Shown here piece by piece: positions 8,296-15,809 of a DNA stretch of 33,687 nt (position 1 is the stretch's first letter; the number at the start of each line of letters is the position of its first letter). The DNA comes from Rhodopirellula sp. (GTDB taxonomy: Bacteria > Planctomycetota > Planctomycetia > Pirellulales > Pirellulaceae): assembly GCA_002698965.1 (NCBI GenBank), contig PAAT01000159.1, positions 1-33,687 of the forward strand, given 5' to 3'. A program made the position numbers and the translations under genes. The notes under the pieces are model-generated. The model was not told where the DNA came from. It made no database searches and worked only from the letters and a program-made list of their open reading frames with translations.

Positions 8296-9066
8296 CTATT
8301 GAGTGATGCGGTTAAGTACAGAGGTGATTTCCTGTTGCATCGCCAGAGTGATCGTTCCTAGCGTTAGCATAACCACGGTTAGCAGGACCGCGGTGTTGGC
8401 AGGAAGTCCGAGCACAAACTGATGAAATTGGGGTGCTTGCCGACTGATCCATCCCATCGTGAGATTGGCAGCCAGCATCGTGATCATCGCCGGTGCAGCA
8501 AGCTTGAAACCGAGGAGAAAGCTCCAGGTTAAGGTGGTGGAGATGTTTTCAAACCAACTGGCATCCAATGTTTTCAGGTGGAAACTACCGGGCGGTAGCC
8601 AGGTATAACAGTCTAGTAGTGCAGAAACTATCAGCCGATGCATCCCTGCGGCGATGAGACTGGCCAGCACTGTGAGCCAGATTAATTTTGCTAAGGCGGA
8701 TTCGTTGTTAATTCCCCTCATCCTGACTCCACTTGAGAGTCCTATCCATTGTGTTCCAAGTTGAAGGCTTTCGATTGCGATGAGAATAGCTGTGCCAATG
8801 GCAAGCCCGGTCAGCAGTTCACTTACGACAAGATCGAATGACGGGAATGACGAATTTCCAAGCGGTGCGATAAGCGTTGCATCTTGGCTGTGAAATGTGG
8901 CTAACAGTGCCGTCAATAAGAAACAGATCGCCAGTTTAGCCTGCCAATGGAACGGATGTTTTCCCAGTGGCAGTAAAATCACAATAGGAATTACTCGCAT
9001 CCCAATAAGTAAAGTAATGGCCGCAAGTGTTTGTGTGAAATCCAAGGTTTGAGCGAATTCGGCCAT
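8296..9066 (-). CDS. fliR: Flagellar export gate protein FliR
   Basis: 256 residues, the usual length. FliR, with FliP and FliQ, forms the helical core of the export gate. About six hydrophobic stretches are visible, and the start resembles the family (MAEFAQTLDFTQTLAAITLL, then IGMRVIPIVILLPLGK). The conserved central part QLGTQWIGLSSGVRMRGINN corresponds to the FliR loop usually reading G...G..m.......P. Its ATG is two bases past the fliQ stop, with AGGAGGT inside the last codons of fliQ, so translation of the two is probably coupled. Confidence comes from size, hydrophobicity and the fliP-fliQ-fliR-flhB order. Confidence 0.93.
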   Translation of the reverse strand: MAEFAQTLDFTQTLAAITLLIGMRVIPIVILLPLGKHPFHWQAKLAICFLLTALLATFHSQDATLIAPLGNSSFPSFDLVVSELLTGLAIGTAILIAIESLQLGTQWIGLSSGVRMRGINNESALAKLIWLTVLASLIAAGMHRLIVSALLDCYTWLPPGSFHLKTLDASWFENISTTLTWSFLLGFKLAAPAMITMLAANLTMGWISRQAPQFHQFVLGLPANTAVLLTVVMLTLGTITLAMQQEITSVLNRITQ

Positions 9067-9067
9067 A

Positions 9068-9343
9068 TCAACCTCCTGAAATGATGGTTGGTATGCTTTG
9101 GAATAAACTGCCTGTAAAGCTTGAAAGTTGTTCGAACATCCAGGGTAGTGAATAGCAAAGTGCTACAAGGATACAGATTAGTTTAGGGATGTAACTGATT
9201 GTCTGATCCTGGACCTGTGTCATTGCCTGAATGACGCCAATAAGAAGTCCCGTAAGGATGGCGACAATGAGGATGGGAGCGACAAGTGTTAGTGTTGTCA
9301 ACAACGCTTGTTGTCCGAATTCAACGGTTTGGTCATGTTGCAT
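9068..9343 (-). CDS. fliQ: Flagellar export gate protein FliQ
   Basis: 91 residues, the family length. Small inner-membrane component of the FliP-FliQ-FliR export gate. It has two transmembrane hairpin helices at about residues 15-40 and 50-75, and the conserved stretch GLLIGVIQAMTQVQDQTISY followed by PKL is close to the FliQ consensus. ATG start with CGGAG seven bases upstream, placed in the gap after fliP (12 bases). No oddities. Confidence 0.96.
   Translation of the reverse strand: MQHDQTVEFGQQALLTTLTLVAPILIVAILTGLLIGVIQAMTQVQDQTISYIPKLICILVALCYSLPWMFEQLSSFTGSLFQSIPTIISGG
9071..9077 (-). promoter_or_regulatory. fliR ribosome site embedded in the fliQ end
   Basis: AGGAGGT encodes the final Gly-Gly of FliQ and lies five bases before the fliR ATG. 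This indicates translational coupling of fliQ and fliR. Confidence 0.65.
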
Positions 9344-9355
9344 CGTTACTCTCCG

Positions 9356-10327
9356 TTATGCAAAACTTTCAAGTAACGTTCCAGCCAGCAAGTGCCAGCC
9401 ATCCACCATCACGAAAAGCATGAGTTTGAAGGGTAGAGATACGGTAGTTGGCGGTAGCATCATCATGCCCATCGAATTGGTTGTTGCACTGACAACAAGG
9501 TCAATCACCAGAAATGGAAGGAAGACGAGAAAGCCGATTAGAAAGGCTGTTTTAAGTTCACTCGTCATGAATGCCGGCAACAATGCCTGTAGCGGAATGT
9601 CGTGATAACTGGTGGGCGTGACAGAATTCTGGCTGACCGCAAGATAGGAAGGTTTCGATTTCTTCGCGGTTGCCGGAAGTTCATCGGGCTTGGGAAGGTA
9701 ATCGTAGAACAGCCAAACGTCATCAGTATTTCCGGTGTTGTCAATTTGCGTTCCCATAAAAGTAACCAGTGTTCCCCGGCTTATTTCCCAGGCCTGCTCC
9801 CCGCTAATTTCCTGATTGCTGTAGGGTACAACGGCTTTTTGATAGACCGTTTGCCAAGTAGGTGCCATGATTAGTGCGCTCATAAATAGAGCGAGTGACG
9901 CAATCGCTTGGTTGCTCGGGTTTTGTTGGGTGCCCAGAGCCTGTCTTAGCAGACTTAGAACAATTGAAATTCGCAGGAACGATGTGGTCATCAGAAGCAT
10001 AGCCGGAGCTGTGCTGAGTAGCGTGACCATGGCAAAAAGCTTCAAGCTGCTCATCGCCTGATCAGGCGAATTGAATTGTTCAATGGAGGATGTCAATTCA
10101 TCGGTTGCCTCCGTTGCCGGAACAATCAGTTCCTTCGCCGTTGATTCAACGGATATAGATTCGGTACCGGAGGGCACCTCTTCGTCCAAGGCATAGCTTA
10201 TGTCGGCTGTTAGCCAACCGCAGGGAACACTGACTGCAATTAACGCTATCGATATCATTATTGCCCGACGTGTTCGGGACGAGCTCACGCAGAATCGATG
10301 ATCGGATTGTCGCGATGCTTTAGGCAT
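9356..10327 (-). CDS. fliP: Flagellar export gate protein FliP
   Basis: 323 residues from the ATG at 10327. FliP forms the pentameric entrance of the export gate. A signal peptide is visible (hydrophobic 22-40, cleavage perhaps after ISYA at 46), then an extra acidic segment (47-85), then the membrane core: SAPAMLLMTTSFLRISIVLS and LLRQALGTQQNPSNQ, and the C-terminal LPAFMTSELKTAFLIGFLVF, MGMMMLPPTTVSLPFKLMLF. It is about 75 residues longer than E. coli FliP because of the N-terminal extension and an insert of roughly 25 residues in the loop at about 171-214. A longer frame from 10426 overlaps fliO by almost 100 bases and is rejected. Start lies one base after the fliO stop. Confidence 0.95.
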   Translation of the reverse strand: MPKASRQSDHRFCVSSSRTRRAIMISIALIAVSVPCGWLTADISYALDEEVPSGTESISVESTAKELIVPATEATDELTSSIEQFNSPDQAMSSLKLFAMVTLLSTAPAMLLMTTSFLRISIVLSLLRQALGTQQNPSNQAIASLALFMSALIMAPTWQTVYQKAVVPYSNQEISGEQAWEISRGTLVTFMGTQIDNTGNTDDVWLFYDYLPKPDELPATAKKSKPSYLAVSQNSVTPTSYHDIPLQALLPAFMTSELKTAFLIGFLVFLPFLVIDLVVSATTNSMGMMMLPPTTVSLPFKLMLFVMVDGWHLLAGTLLESFA

Positions 10328-10328
10328 G

Positions 10329-10883
10329 TTACGTGTCGGTATACAGTTGGTTTGGATTCTGATCGTATTGTGCGAATAAAGATTTAAATGTTGAGCTTGA
10401 AGCATTTGAATCTTCAGCCGTTGCAAGGAGGTGCTCGACTTCCACAGGATCTGTAACTTCGGTTAGACAGGTGACTTTCGATTCACCCGCAGAAATCAAT
10501 AAGAGCCGTCCTCCGAGCCTGACTACGTGGAGTGAGTGGTTTTTTGTGAGGGTGGTTTGCCCAATGACATCGAGTGTTTCGGTACCAAGTCGTACTCCGG
10601 TAAGTGATCTCCGACTACGCGTGAACCAAACAATTCCCAGGAACAAACTAAGGACAACAGCAAGTGAGCCGCCCATTTTCACTAGGGCTTCATTGAATCC
10701 AGGGACAGTGGAAATGCCAGAGCGTGAGTCATCCACCGTCGCGGACTCAGCCCGCGGTTGCAGTGGCATATTTAGATAGGAAAGCGGTTCGGTGGTTTCA
10801 ACACTTTGTTGGGCCCACGTGATATTTCCACTGAATATCAAGGTACCAAACAAGGCAATCCACAGATAAACTTTAGATCTCAT
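10329..10883 (-). CDS. fliO: Flagellar biosynthesis protein FliO
   Basis: 184 residues from the ATG at 10883, which overlaps the end of fliN by 11 bases. FliO is a small membrane protein that helps assemble FliP. An N-terminal signal peptide (VYLWIALFGTLIFSGNITWA, cleavage near residue 24) leads to a short periplasmic part, one transmembrane helix (about 71-88, GGSLAVVLSLFLGIVWF) and a cytosolic domain with the FliO pattern LTKNHSLHVVRLGGRLLLIS (about 112-131). The signal peptide is found in some FliO proteins but not in E. coli. An upstream in-frame start at 10982 would bury the signal peptide and run through fliN, so the internal start is preferred. Low sequence conservation is normal here; position between fliN and fliP is strong support. 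Confidence 0.9.
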   Translation of the reverse strand: MRSKVYLWIALFGTLIFSGNITWAQQSVETTEPLSYLNMPLQPRAESATVDDSRSGISTVPGFNEALVKMGGSLAVVLSLFLGIVWFTRSRRSLTGVRLGTETLDVIGQTTLTKNHSLHVVRLGGRLLLISAGESKVTCLTEVTDPVEVEHLLATAEDSNASSSTFKSLFAQYDQNPNQLYTDT

Positions 10884-11361
10884 ACGCAAAACCCCGCTGC
10901 GTGATTTCGGTAAGGTCGCTAAGTTCGGCGATTTTAATGACATAGTAATTGTCATGGGCGTATAAGTAGCCAGTACCGACAACCTGGCCTTTCCAGAGAA
11001 TTTCTACGGTTTGTTCAACCGATTCGTGACTGGTGAGTATGGTGCCGGCGACAAGTTGCTGAGCGTTCGAGTCAGGGATTTCGGTGGTACAAATTTTGAT
11101 CTGGAGCGAGATGGTCCCGGAAGAGTTTTTAGTACTGTTAGCGTTGCCAAACTCGGGATACGCTGTCGACTCGGAAGTCGTTTCCTTCGAAGAAACTCCG
11201 GGTGTCCCGTTGTCTTCCATTAGGTCGATCAGCGTATCACACTTATCGAGTTTGGTATGTACTTGTTGTTGAAGATTTACCTGAGTGGTGTCAGTTGATG
11301 CCATTCCCCCCTGTTGGCTGGGCTCCTGGATGTTATCAGGTGGTGAAGTGTTCTCGTTCAC
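10873..11361 (-). CDS. fliN: Flagellar switch protein FliN
   Basis: 162 residues, GTG start with AAGG upstream. FliN builds the lower C-ring and binds export components. Residues 1-80 are a polar, Gln/Ser/Thr-rich region with no recognisable domain. A single SpoA (FliMN_C) domain covers about residues 84-145: LQIKICTTEIPDSNAQQLVA, GTILTSHESVEQTVEILWKG, then VVGTGYLYAHDNYYVIKIAE. The domain is divergent: the usual GdVi.L block reads AGTILT. Only one such domain is present, so this is FliN and not FliM or FliY. It follows fliG after 84 bases and overlaps fliO. No fliM is found in the window. Confidence 0.85.
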   Translation of the reverse strand: MNENTSPPDNIQEPSQQGGMASTDTTQVNLQQQVHTKLDKCDTLIDLMEDNGTPGVSSKETTSESTAYPEFGNANSTKNSSGTISLQIKICTTEIPDSNAQQLVAGTILTSHESVEQTVEILWKGQVVGTGYLYAHDNYYVIKIAELSDLTEITQRGFAYEI

Positions 11362-11445
11362 AGGAAAAAACCTTGCGGACTTTTAGGGTGAGTAAAATTG
11401 CAGGGTAACTTTTCCTAGAATTTGGTTTGAAAATCAAGGTCAGTT

Positions 11446-12534
11446 TCAAGCTGCCGCGCGAAATGGTTTCTGTTCTAAGAATCGAATGGTCTTTTCCTGA
11501 GCCATGCGTGTTGCTTGATCGGCGATGATTTGTTGAGCTTTTTCAATTTGCTGCAGTGATACTCCTACTATTTGTTCAAGCTTCTCTGTAAATCTTAAGA
11601 CTTGCTGACTTGTAAGGGGTGATGTGATTCGTTGGATTACCTCACTTGGTGCTCCGGCTAAAGCCAGCAGAAGTGTTTTGTGATTGATGTGGTGAAAAAG
11701 CTTGGCGAGAGAATTGTCGTCCAGCAAGATGATATCTTCGAATCGCAGCGTTTCTTTTTTAGTGACATGCGTGTCCTGCATTAACGAGCGTGAGCAAGCA
11801 TCAATAGGACCAGCCTGTCGCTTTCGGGTATGTAGATGCTCGAGATGGCTTAGATCCGTGCCGTTGGATTCGATGTCCGTGAGTGTCCGGTTCAGAAAAT
11901 TGTCCCTTGCAGCCTGTTCGATGGCTTCTGAAGCGAGTTGCGGTGGCAGTTGGGTTTGGGACTCGCAAATGTGCATGAGACAGTCCTTCAGGAGCCGGGT
12001 AACCGTGTGAAGTTGTGAGAATTCACATTCATCACTATTGCTGATTCGTTCCAGTATTTCGCTTTGCTGCCTTGAGGGCAGGTACGAGATAACAACTCCC
12101 GACAAGTCAAATGGCATTCTGGTAAGAATGACAGCCGCAATTTGTTTGTGTAACTTCCCAAGGAATTGCGCGATTAGTGGTGGTGAAACCTGATAGAGAA
12201 ATTGGAAATCAAATGGTTTTGTTTCACTAAACGGTGAGTACTTTGCTTCCGGTATACGATCAGCGGTCGCCTTTATTGATTGCTCGGGTTTTATCGACGG
12301 AGTTGACTTGACAGTTTCCGGGGTGCAAGTTGCCAGGAATTCCTCGATAACGGCTTGCGATGACTTTAGGTCTTCGGCGGATAGATTTTCAACGGCCTGC
12401 CGAATACGGAATGCTTCTTGCTCATCTAGCCGCTGCAGAACTTCTTCGGCTTGTGAGGGGGCGAGACTGTCAATGAGGATCGCAGCTTGTCGAATTGTAT
12501 CGTGATCCATCATGGCGAGGTGTTGCTGATCCAT
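11446..12534 (-). CDS. fliG: FliG-like flagellar motor switch protein, divergent
   Basis: 362 residues. FliG links the MS ring to the C-ring and generates torque with the stator. The N-terminal domain opens with the family pattern IRQAAILIDSLAPSQAEEVL then QRLDEQE. The middle domain is at about 113-175 (SPPLIAQFLGKLHKQIAAVI) and the C-terminal domain at about 262-350 (FEDIILLDDNSLAKLF, then LTSQQVLRFTEKLEQIVGVS). Hallmarks are missing: EHPQ is replaced by VSPP (116-119), MFxF by TLRF (262-265), and the charged torque helix reads DDNSLAKLFHHINHKT (272-287). Position directly after fliF, whose C-terminal tail keeps the FliG-binding pattern, supports the call. Start may instead be the ATG at 12513, giving an ATGA overlap with the fliF stop. 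Confidence 0.85.
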   Translation of the reverse strand: MDQQHLAMMDHDTIRQAAILIDSLAPSQAEEVLQRLDEQEAFRIRQAVENLSAEDLKSSQAVIEEFLATCTPETVKSTPSIKPEQSIKATADRIPEAKYSPFSETKPFDFQFLYQVSPPLIAQFLGKLHKQIAAVILTRMPFDLSGVVISYLPSRQQSEILERISNSDECEFSQLHTVTRLLKDCLMHICESQTQLPPQLASEAIEQAARDNFLNRTLTDIESNGTDLSHLEHLHTRKRQAGPIDACSRSLMQDTHVTKKETLRFEDIILLDDNSLAKLFHHINHKTLLLALAGAPSEVIQRITSPLTSQQVLRFTEKLEQIVGVSLQQIEKAQQIIADQATRMAQEKTIRFLEQKPFRAAA

Positions 12535-14006
12535 TTCCGAAGAATGTCGGCCGCATCTGCCGGAGCTTCATCTACCAGGGCATTTAATTCGTCCTTGAGG
12601 GTGAGAGCCGCCTCGGTTTTCGCAGAGTTGTTTTGAATGATGGGCGGTTTTTCCAGATGAGGCACCGCTGTTTGTTCTTTGACTGCCAGAGTCTTTTCCG
12701 AACCGTCGCTCGGAATTTCTTGGTGAGGTCTCTCAGAGATAATGGCTCTGTCTTCGGGAGATTTGGTACTGAGGTGCGAGTCGGAATCCCTTTTTCTAAC
12801 CGGAAGTGTCCTATTGGTTGAGCGGACTAGGTGCAGTTGTCTGTTTCTCCAAATCAAGCCGTAAGCACAAGCGGCAATTAGAATGCCCATAGTGATTTCA
12901 CGCCAAGCATTCTGAAGAAAAACACTCAGGACAGGTGCGGAATCGCCTGAGGGGTTTAAGGGTAGGTCTAGAATTGTTGCCACGTGAACGGTGAATTCGT
13001 CTAGGGTGGTGTGCGGTACTACGGGCATGACGCCCTGTACTAATTCGGTCACATTTTGTTTAACATCCTGTGCAATTGCCTGGCGTTGTGTTTGTGACGT
13101 TGCCTGGCGGCTTTCCGCGACCTGTTGGATATAGGAATCCGGGATACCGACGGATACCGTGGCATTCACCATTTTAGCGATTCCCGGAGTTTTTTCGGTG
13201 GCAACATCCACCGGATACAGGCCAACCTCGATTCGTGTGTTAGGGATGTCGATGAGGAGATTTGCTATTCGCCCACGCCACCAGCGTTCATAGTTTCGAA
13301 GCGCAATGTCGAGATTTGAGGCATTGTAATCTGAATCAGAGGCACCGAAGGTGTGTCCCGTATTGAGATCGATGACCACCACGTTGTTTCTCTCAAGACC
13401 GGCAAACCGCGCAGCGATGACTTCTCGGATGGCTTCCGAGGTTTCAAGCGTTACTTCGGTGTTGGTCGCGGCTTTGATCGCAGCCAGTGCTGTCATTTCT
13501 TTGCGACCGCTTAACCCTCGTTGTTGATGATCATCGATATTGATTTGTGCTTCGTCAATGCCTGGGATTTGGGTAATGATTCTGGCCAGATCTTTTTCCC
13601 GGGCATTTCGCAAACGCATTTCACGCAATGATGGATTATCTAGGATACTCCCGTTTTCCAGTACGGAGTCGACGTCTGAGCTGAAAGCATCCGATTCGAA
13701 TTTACCTTCGATAGCCACCAGAAATTCAAGCCGCTGTTCTGTGGGGATCAGGATCTTCTTGTCTTGTAATTTCCAGCCTTTCAGCCCGGCGTTAGTGAAG
13801 TGTTGCGACAATTCCATGACTTCAGCATTTGAAAATTCGCGACGGTTTAACAGCGGTTCTAGCTGGGTTGGTGCATTACGGAATACTAAAGAGAAGGCGG
13901 AGAATAGAACAAGCAAAACGCAGATTCCCACAGTGATTCGCGCACGCGGACTAGCCTCGTGAAAACGAGCAGTCACGGCATTGGATAATTGCTGAAGTTT
14001 TTGCAT
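12510..14006 (-). CDS. fliF: Flagellar MS-ring protein FliF
   Basis: 498 residues, slightly shorter than the usual 530-570. FliF forms the MS ring in the inner membrane, the base of the basal body. The first transmembrane helix is at about residues 24-42 (TVGICVLLVLFSAFSLVF). The periplasmic ring-building motif part is recognisable: LRNAREKDLARIITQIPGID followed by EAQINIDDHQQ, and GLERNNVVVIDLNTGHTF. The second helix is at about 370-387 (ITMGILIAACAYGLIW). The cytosolic tail is charged and ends in the FliG-binding pattern LKDELNALVDEAPADAADIL (470-489) then RKWI. ATG start. The stop overlaps the fliG start region. No fliE is seen upstream; a kinase-like fragment takes that place 28 bases before. 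Confidence 0.95.
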   Translation of the reverse strand: MQKLQQLSNAVTARFHEASPRARITVGICVLLVLFSAFSLVFRNAPTQLEPLLNRREFSNAEVMELSQHFTNAGLKGWKLQDKKILIPTEQRLEFLVAIEGKFESDAFSSDVDSVLENGSILDNPSLREMRLRNAREKDLARIITQIPGIDEAQINIDDHQQRGLSGRKEMTALAAIKAATNTEVTLETSEAIREVIAARFAGLERNNVVVIDLNTGHTFGASDSDYNASNLDIALRNYERWWRGRIANLLIDIPNTRIEVGLYPVDVATEKTPGIAKMVNATVSVGIPDSYIQQVAESRQATSQTQRQAIAQDVKQNVTELVQGVMPVVPHTTLDEFTVHVATILDLPLNPSGDSAPVLSVFLQNAWREITMGILIAACAYGLIWRNRQLHLVRSTNRTLPVRKRDSDSHLSTKSPEDRAIISERPHQEIPSDGSEKTLAVKEQTAVPHLEKPPIIQNNSAKTEAALTLKDELNALVDEAPADAADILRKWISNTSP

Positions 14007-14034
14007 GATTTCCTAGGTGGTGTGAAATAGCGAG

Positions 14035-14541
14035 TCAGGCGACTTTTTGCCGTTGTAGTGATTGCAGAACGAGTGTGAAGATCGCTCCACCCTCGGGCTG
14101 ATTACTCACGCGGATTCCTCCCCCATGTTTTTCCATGACCGTACGAACATTGGCCAGGCCAAGACCGGTTGCTCCGGGCCGGGTCGTATAAAATGGCTTG
14201 AAGATCTTGTATTCGACTCCGGGGAAAATGCCCGGTCCCTGATCGAGTACGTCAATTTCAATGGTTTGCCCCATTTTTTTTGCGGCCATAGTCACTCCTG
14301 CGGCCAACGGAGAATGTTCAATGGCATTCAATGCCAAGTTGGTTAATGCCATGCTGATCCAGTTTGCATCGCCATAGGTTTGCAGTTGTGTTTGAGGTAA
14401 ATCTAGCTGGCAGACAACTTGTCGCGCCTGGGCTTCTGTCTGAACTTTGTTAGTTGCTTCTGTAAGGGCTGTTTTCACGTCCACAACACCCCACTGGGGA
14501 TGTTTTCGCTGAGTGAAAAAACTCAAGTTGTCAGACGCCAT
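14035..14541 (-). CDS. Orphan histidine-kinase ATPase domain without H box
   Basis: 168 residues. The whole protein is essentially one HATPase_c domain: N box TNLALNAIEH (67-76), G1 box DQGPGI (100-105), F box FKPFYTT (114-120), G2 box GATGLGLANV (123-132), all intact. The first 30 residues (SDNLSFFTQRKHPQW, then VDVKTALTEA) resemble the end of a DHp helix, but no HExxxP-type phosphoacceptor and no sensor domain precede them: the frame is closed by a TAG about 30 bases before the ATG. Many flagellar clusters carry a FleS/FlrB/AtoS-type kinase with a sigma-54 regulator at this position, so this may be a reduced relative or a decayed kinase. It could bind ATP; whether it phosphorylates anything is unknown. 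It precedes fliF by 28 bases and is likely co-transcribed. Confidence 0.8.
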   Translation of the reverse strand: MASDNLSFFTQRKHPQWGVVDVKTALTEATNKVQTEAQARQVVCQLDLPQTQLQTYGDANWISMALTNLALNAIEHSPLAAGVTMAAKKMGQTIEIDVLDQGPGIFPGVEYKIFKPFYTTRPGATGLGLANVRTVMEKHGGGIRVSNQPEGGAIFTLVLQSLQRQKVA

Positions 14542-14665
14542 AGGTTTGTTCTCAAACGGGCAAAGTATCGTCTAGATATTCGCGGCAAATTTGTACTGGA
14601 TTGCTATCATCGCCGTCAATGCAGATATCTGGATAGAAAGGATGGGTTTTCCCTGGCGCAGCAAG

Positions 14666-14693
14666 AAGGGCTGCGATAAGAACCGCAGCCCTT
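14666..14693 (-). terminator. Hairpin terminator downstream of mdh
   Basis: AAGGGCTGCG and CGCAGCCCTT form a perfect ten-base stem with an eight-base loop. On the minus strand it follows the mdh stop by about 57 bases and is trailed by TTCTTG, a poor T-tract. It separates mdh from the flagellar run. Confidence 0.65.
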
Positions 14694-14749
14694 GAGGCTT
14701 AAGGGATGATTTCTAGCTGAATTTTGATGACTAGATGGTTAGATGACGG

Positions 14750-15706
<957 letters not shown>

Positions 15707-15809
15707 TCAAGCAATAAGTGGTTTGTGAATGCATAAAGAATAACACTGACTTAGATTGTCCGTCACTCAGATTCAGCGTCAAGATGTGACAGGTGGAAAC
15801 TCGCCAGTT

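Noticed and set aside
10328..10426. Longer FliP starting inside fliO
   Set aside because: The ATG at 10327 directly after the fliO stop is followed by a good signal peptide; the longer form overlaps fliO by almost 100 bases.
10884..10982. Longer FliO starting inside fliN
   Set aside because: The internal ATG at 10883 begins a clean signal peptide and gives the short overlap typical of this operon.
11446..12534. Reading this gene as FliM or an unrelated protein
   Set aside because: It has no SpoA domain, and the N-terminal AAIL...L pattern, FEDI..LDD block and place after fliF fit FliG, although divergent.
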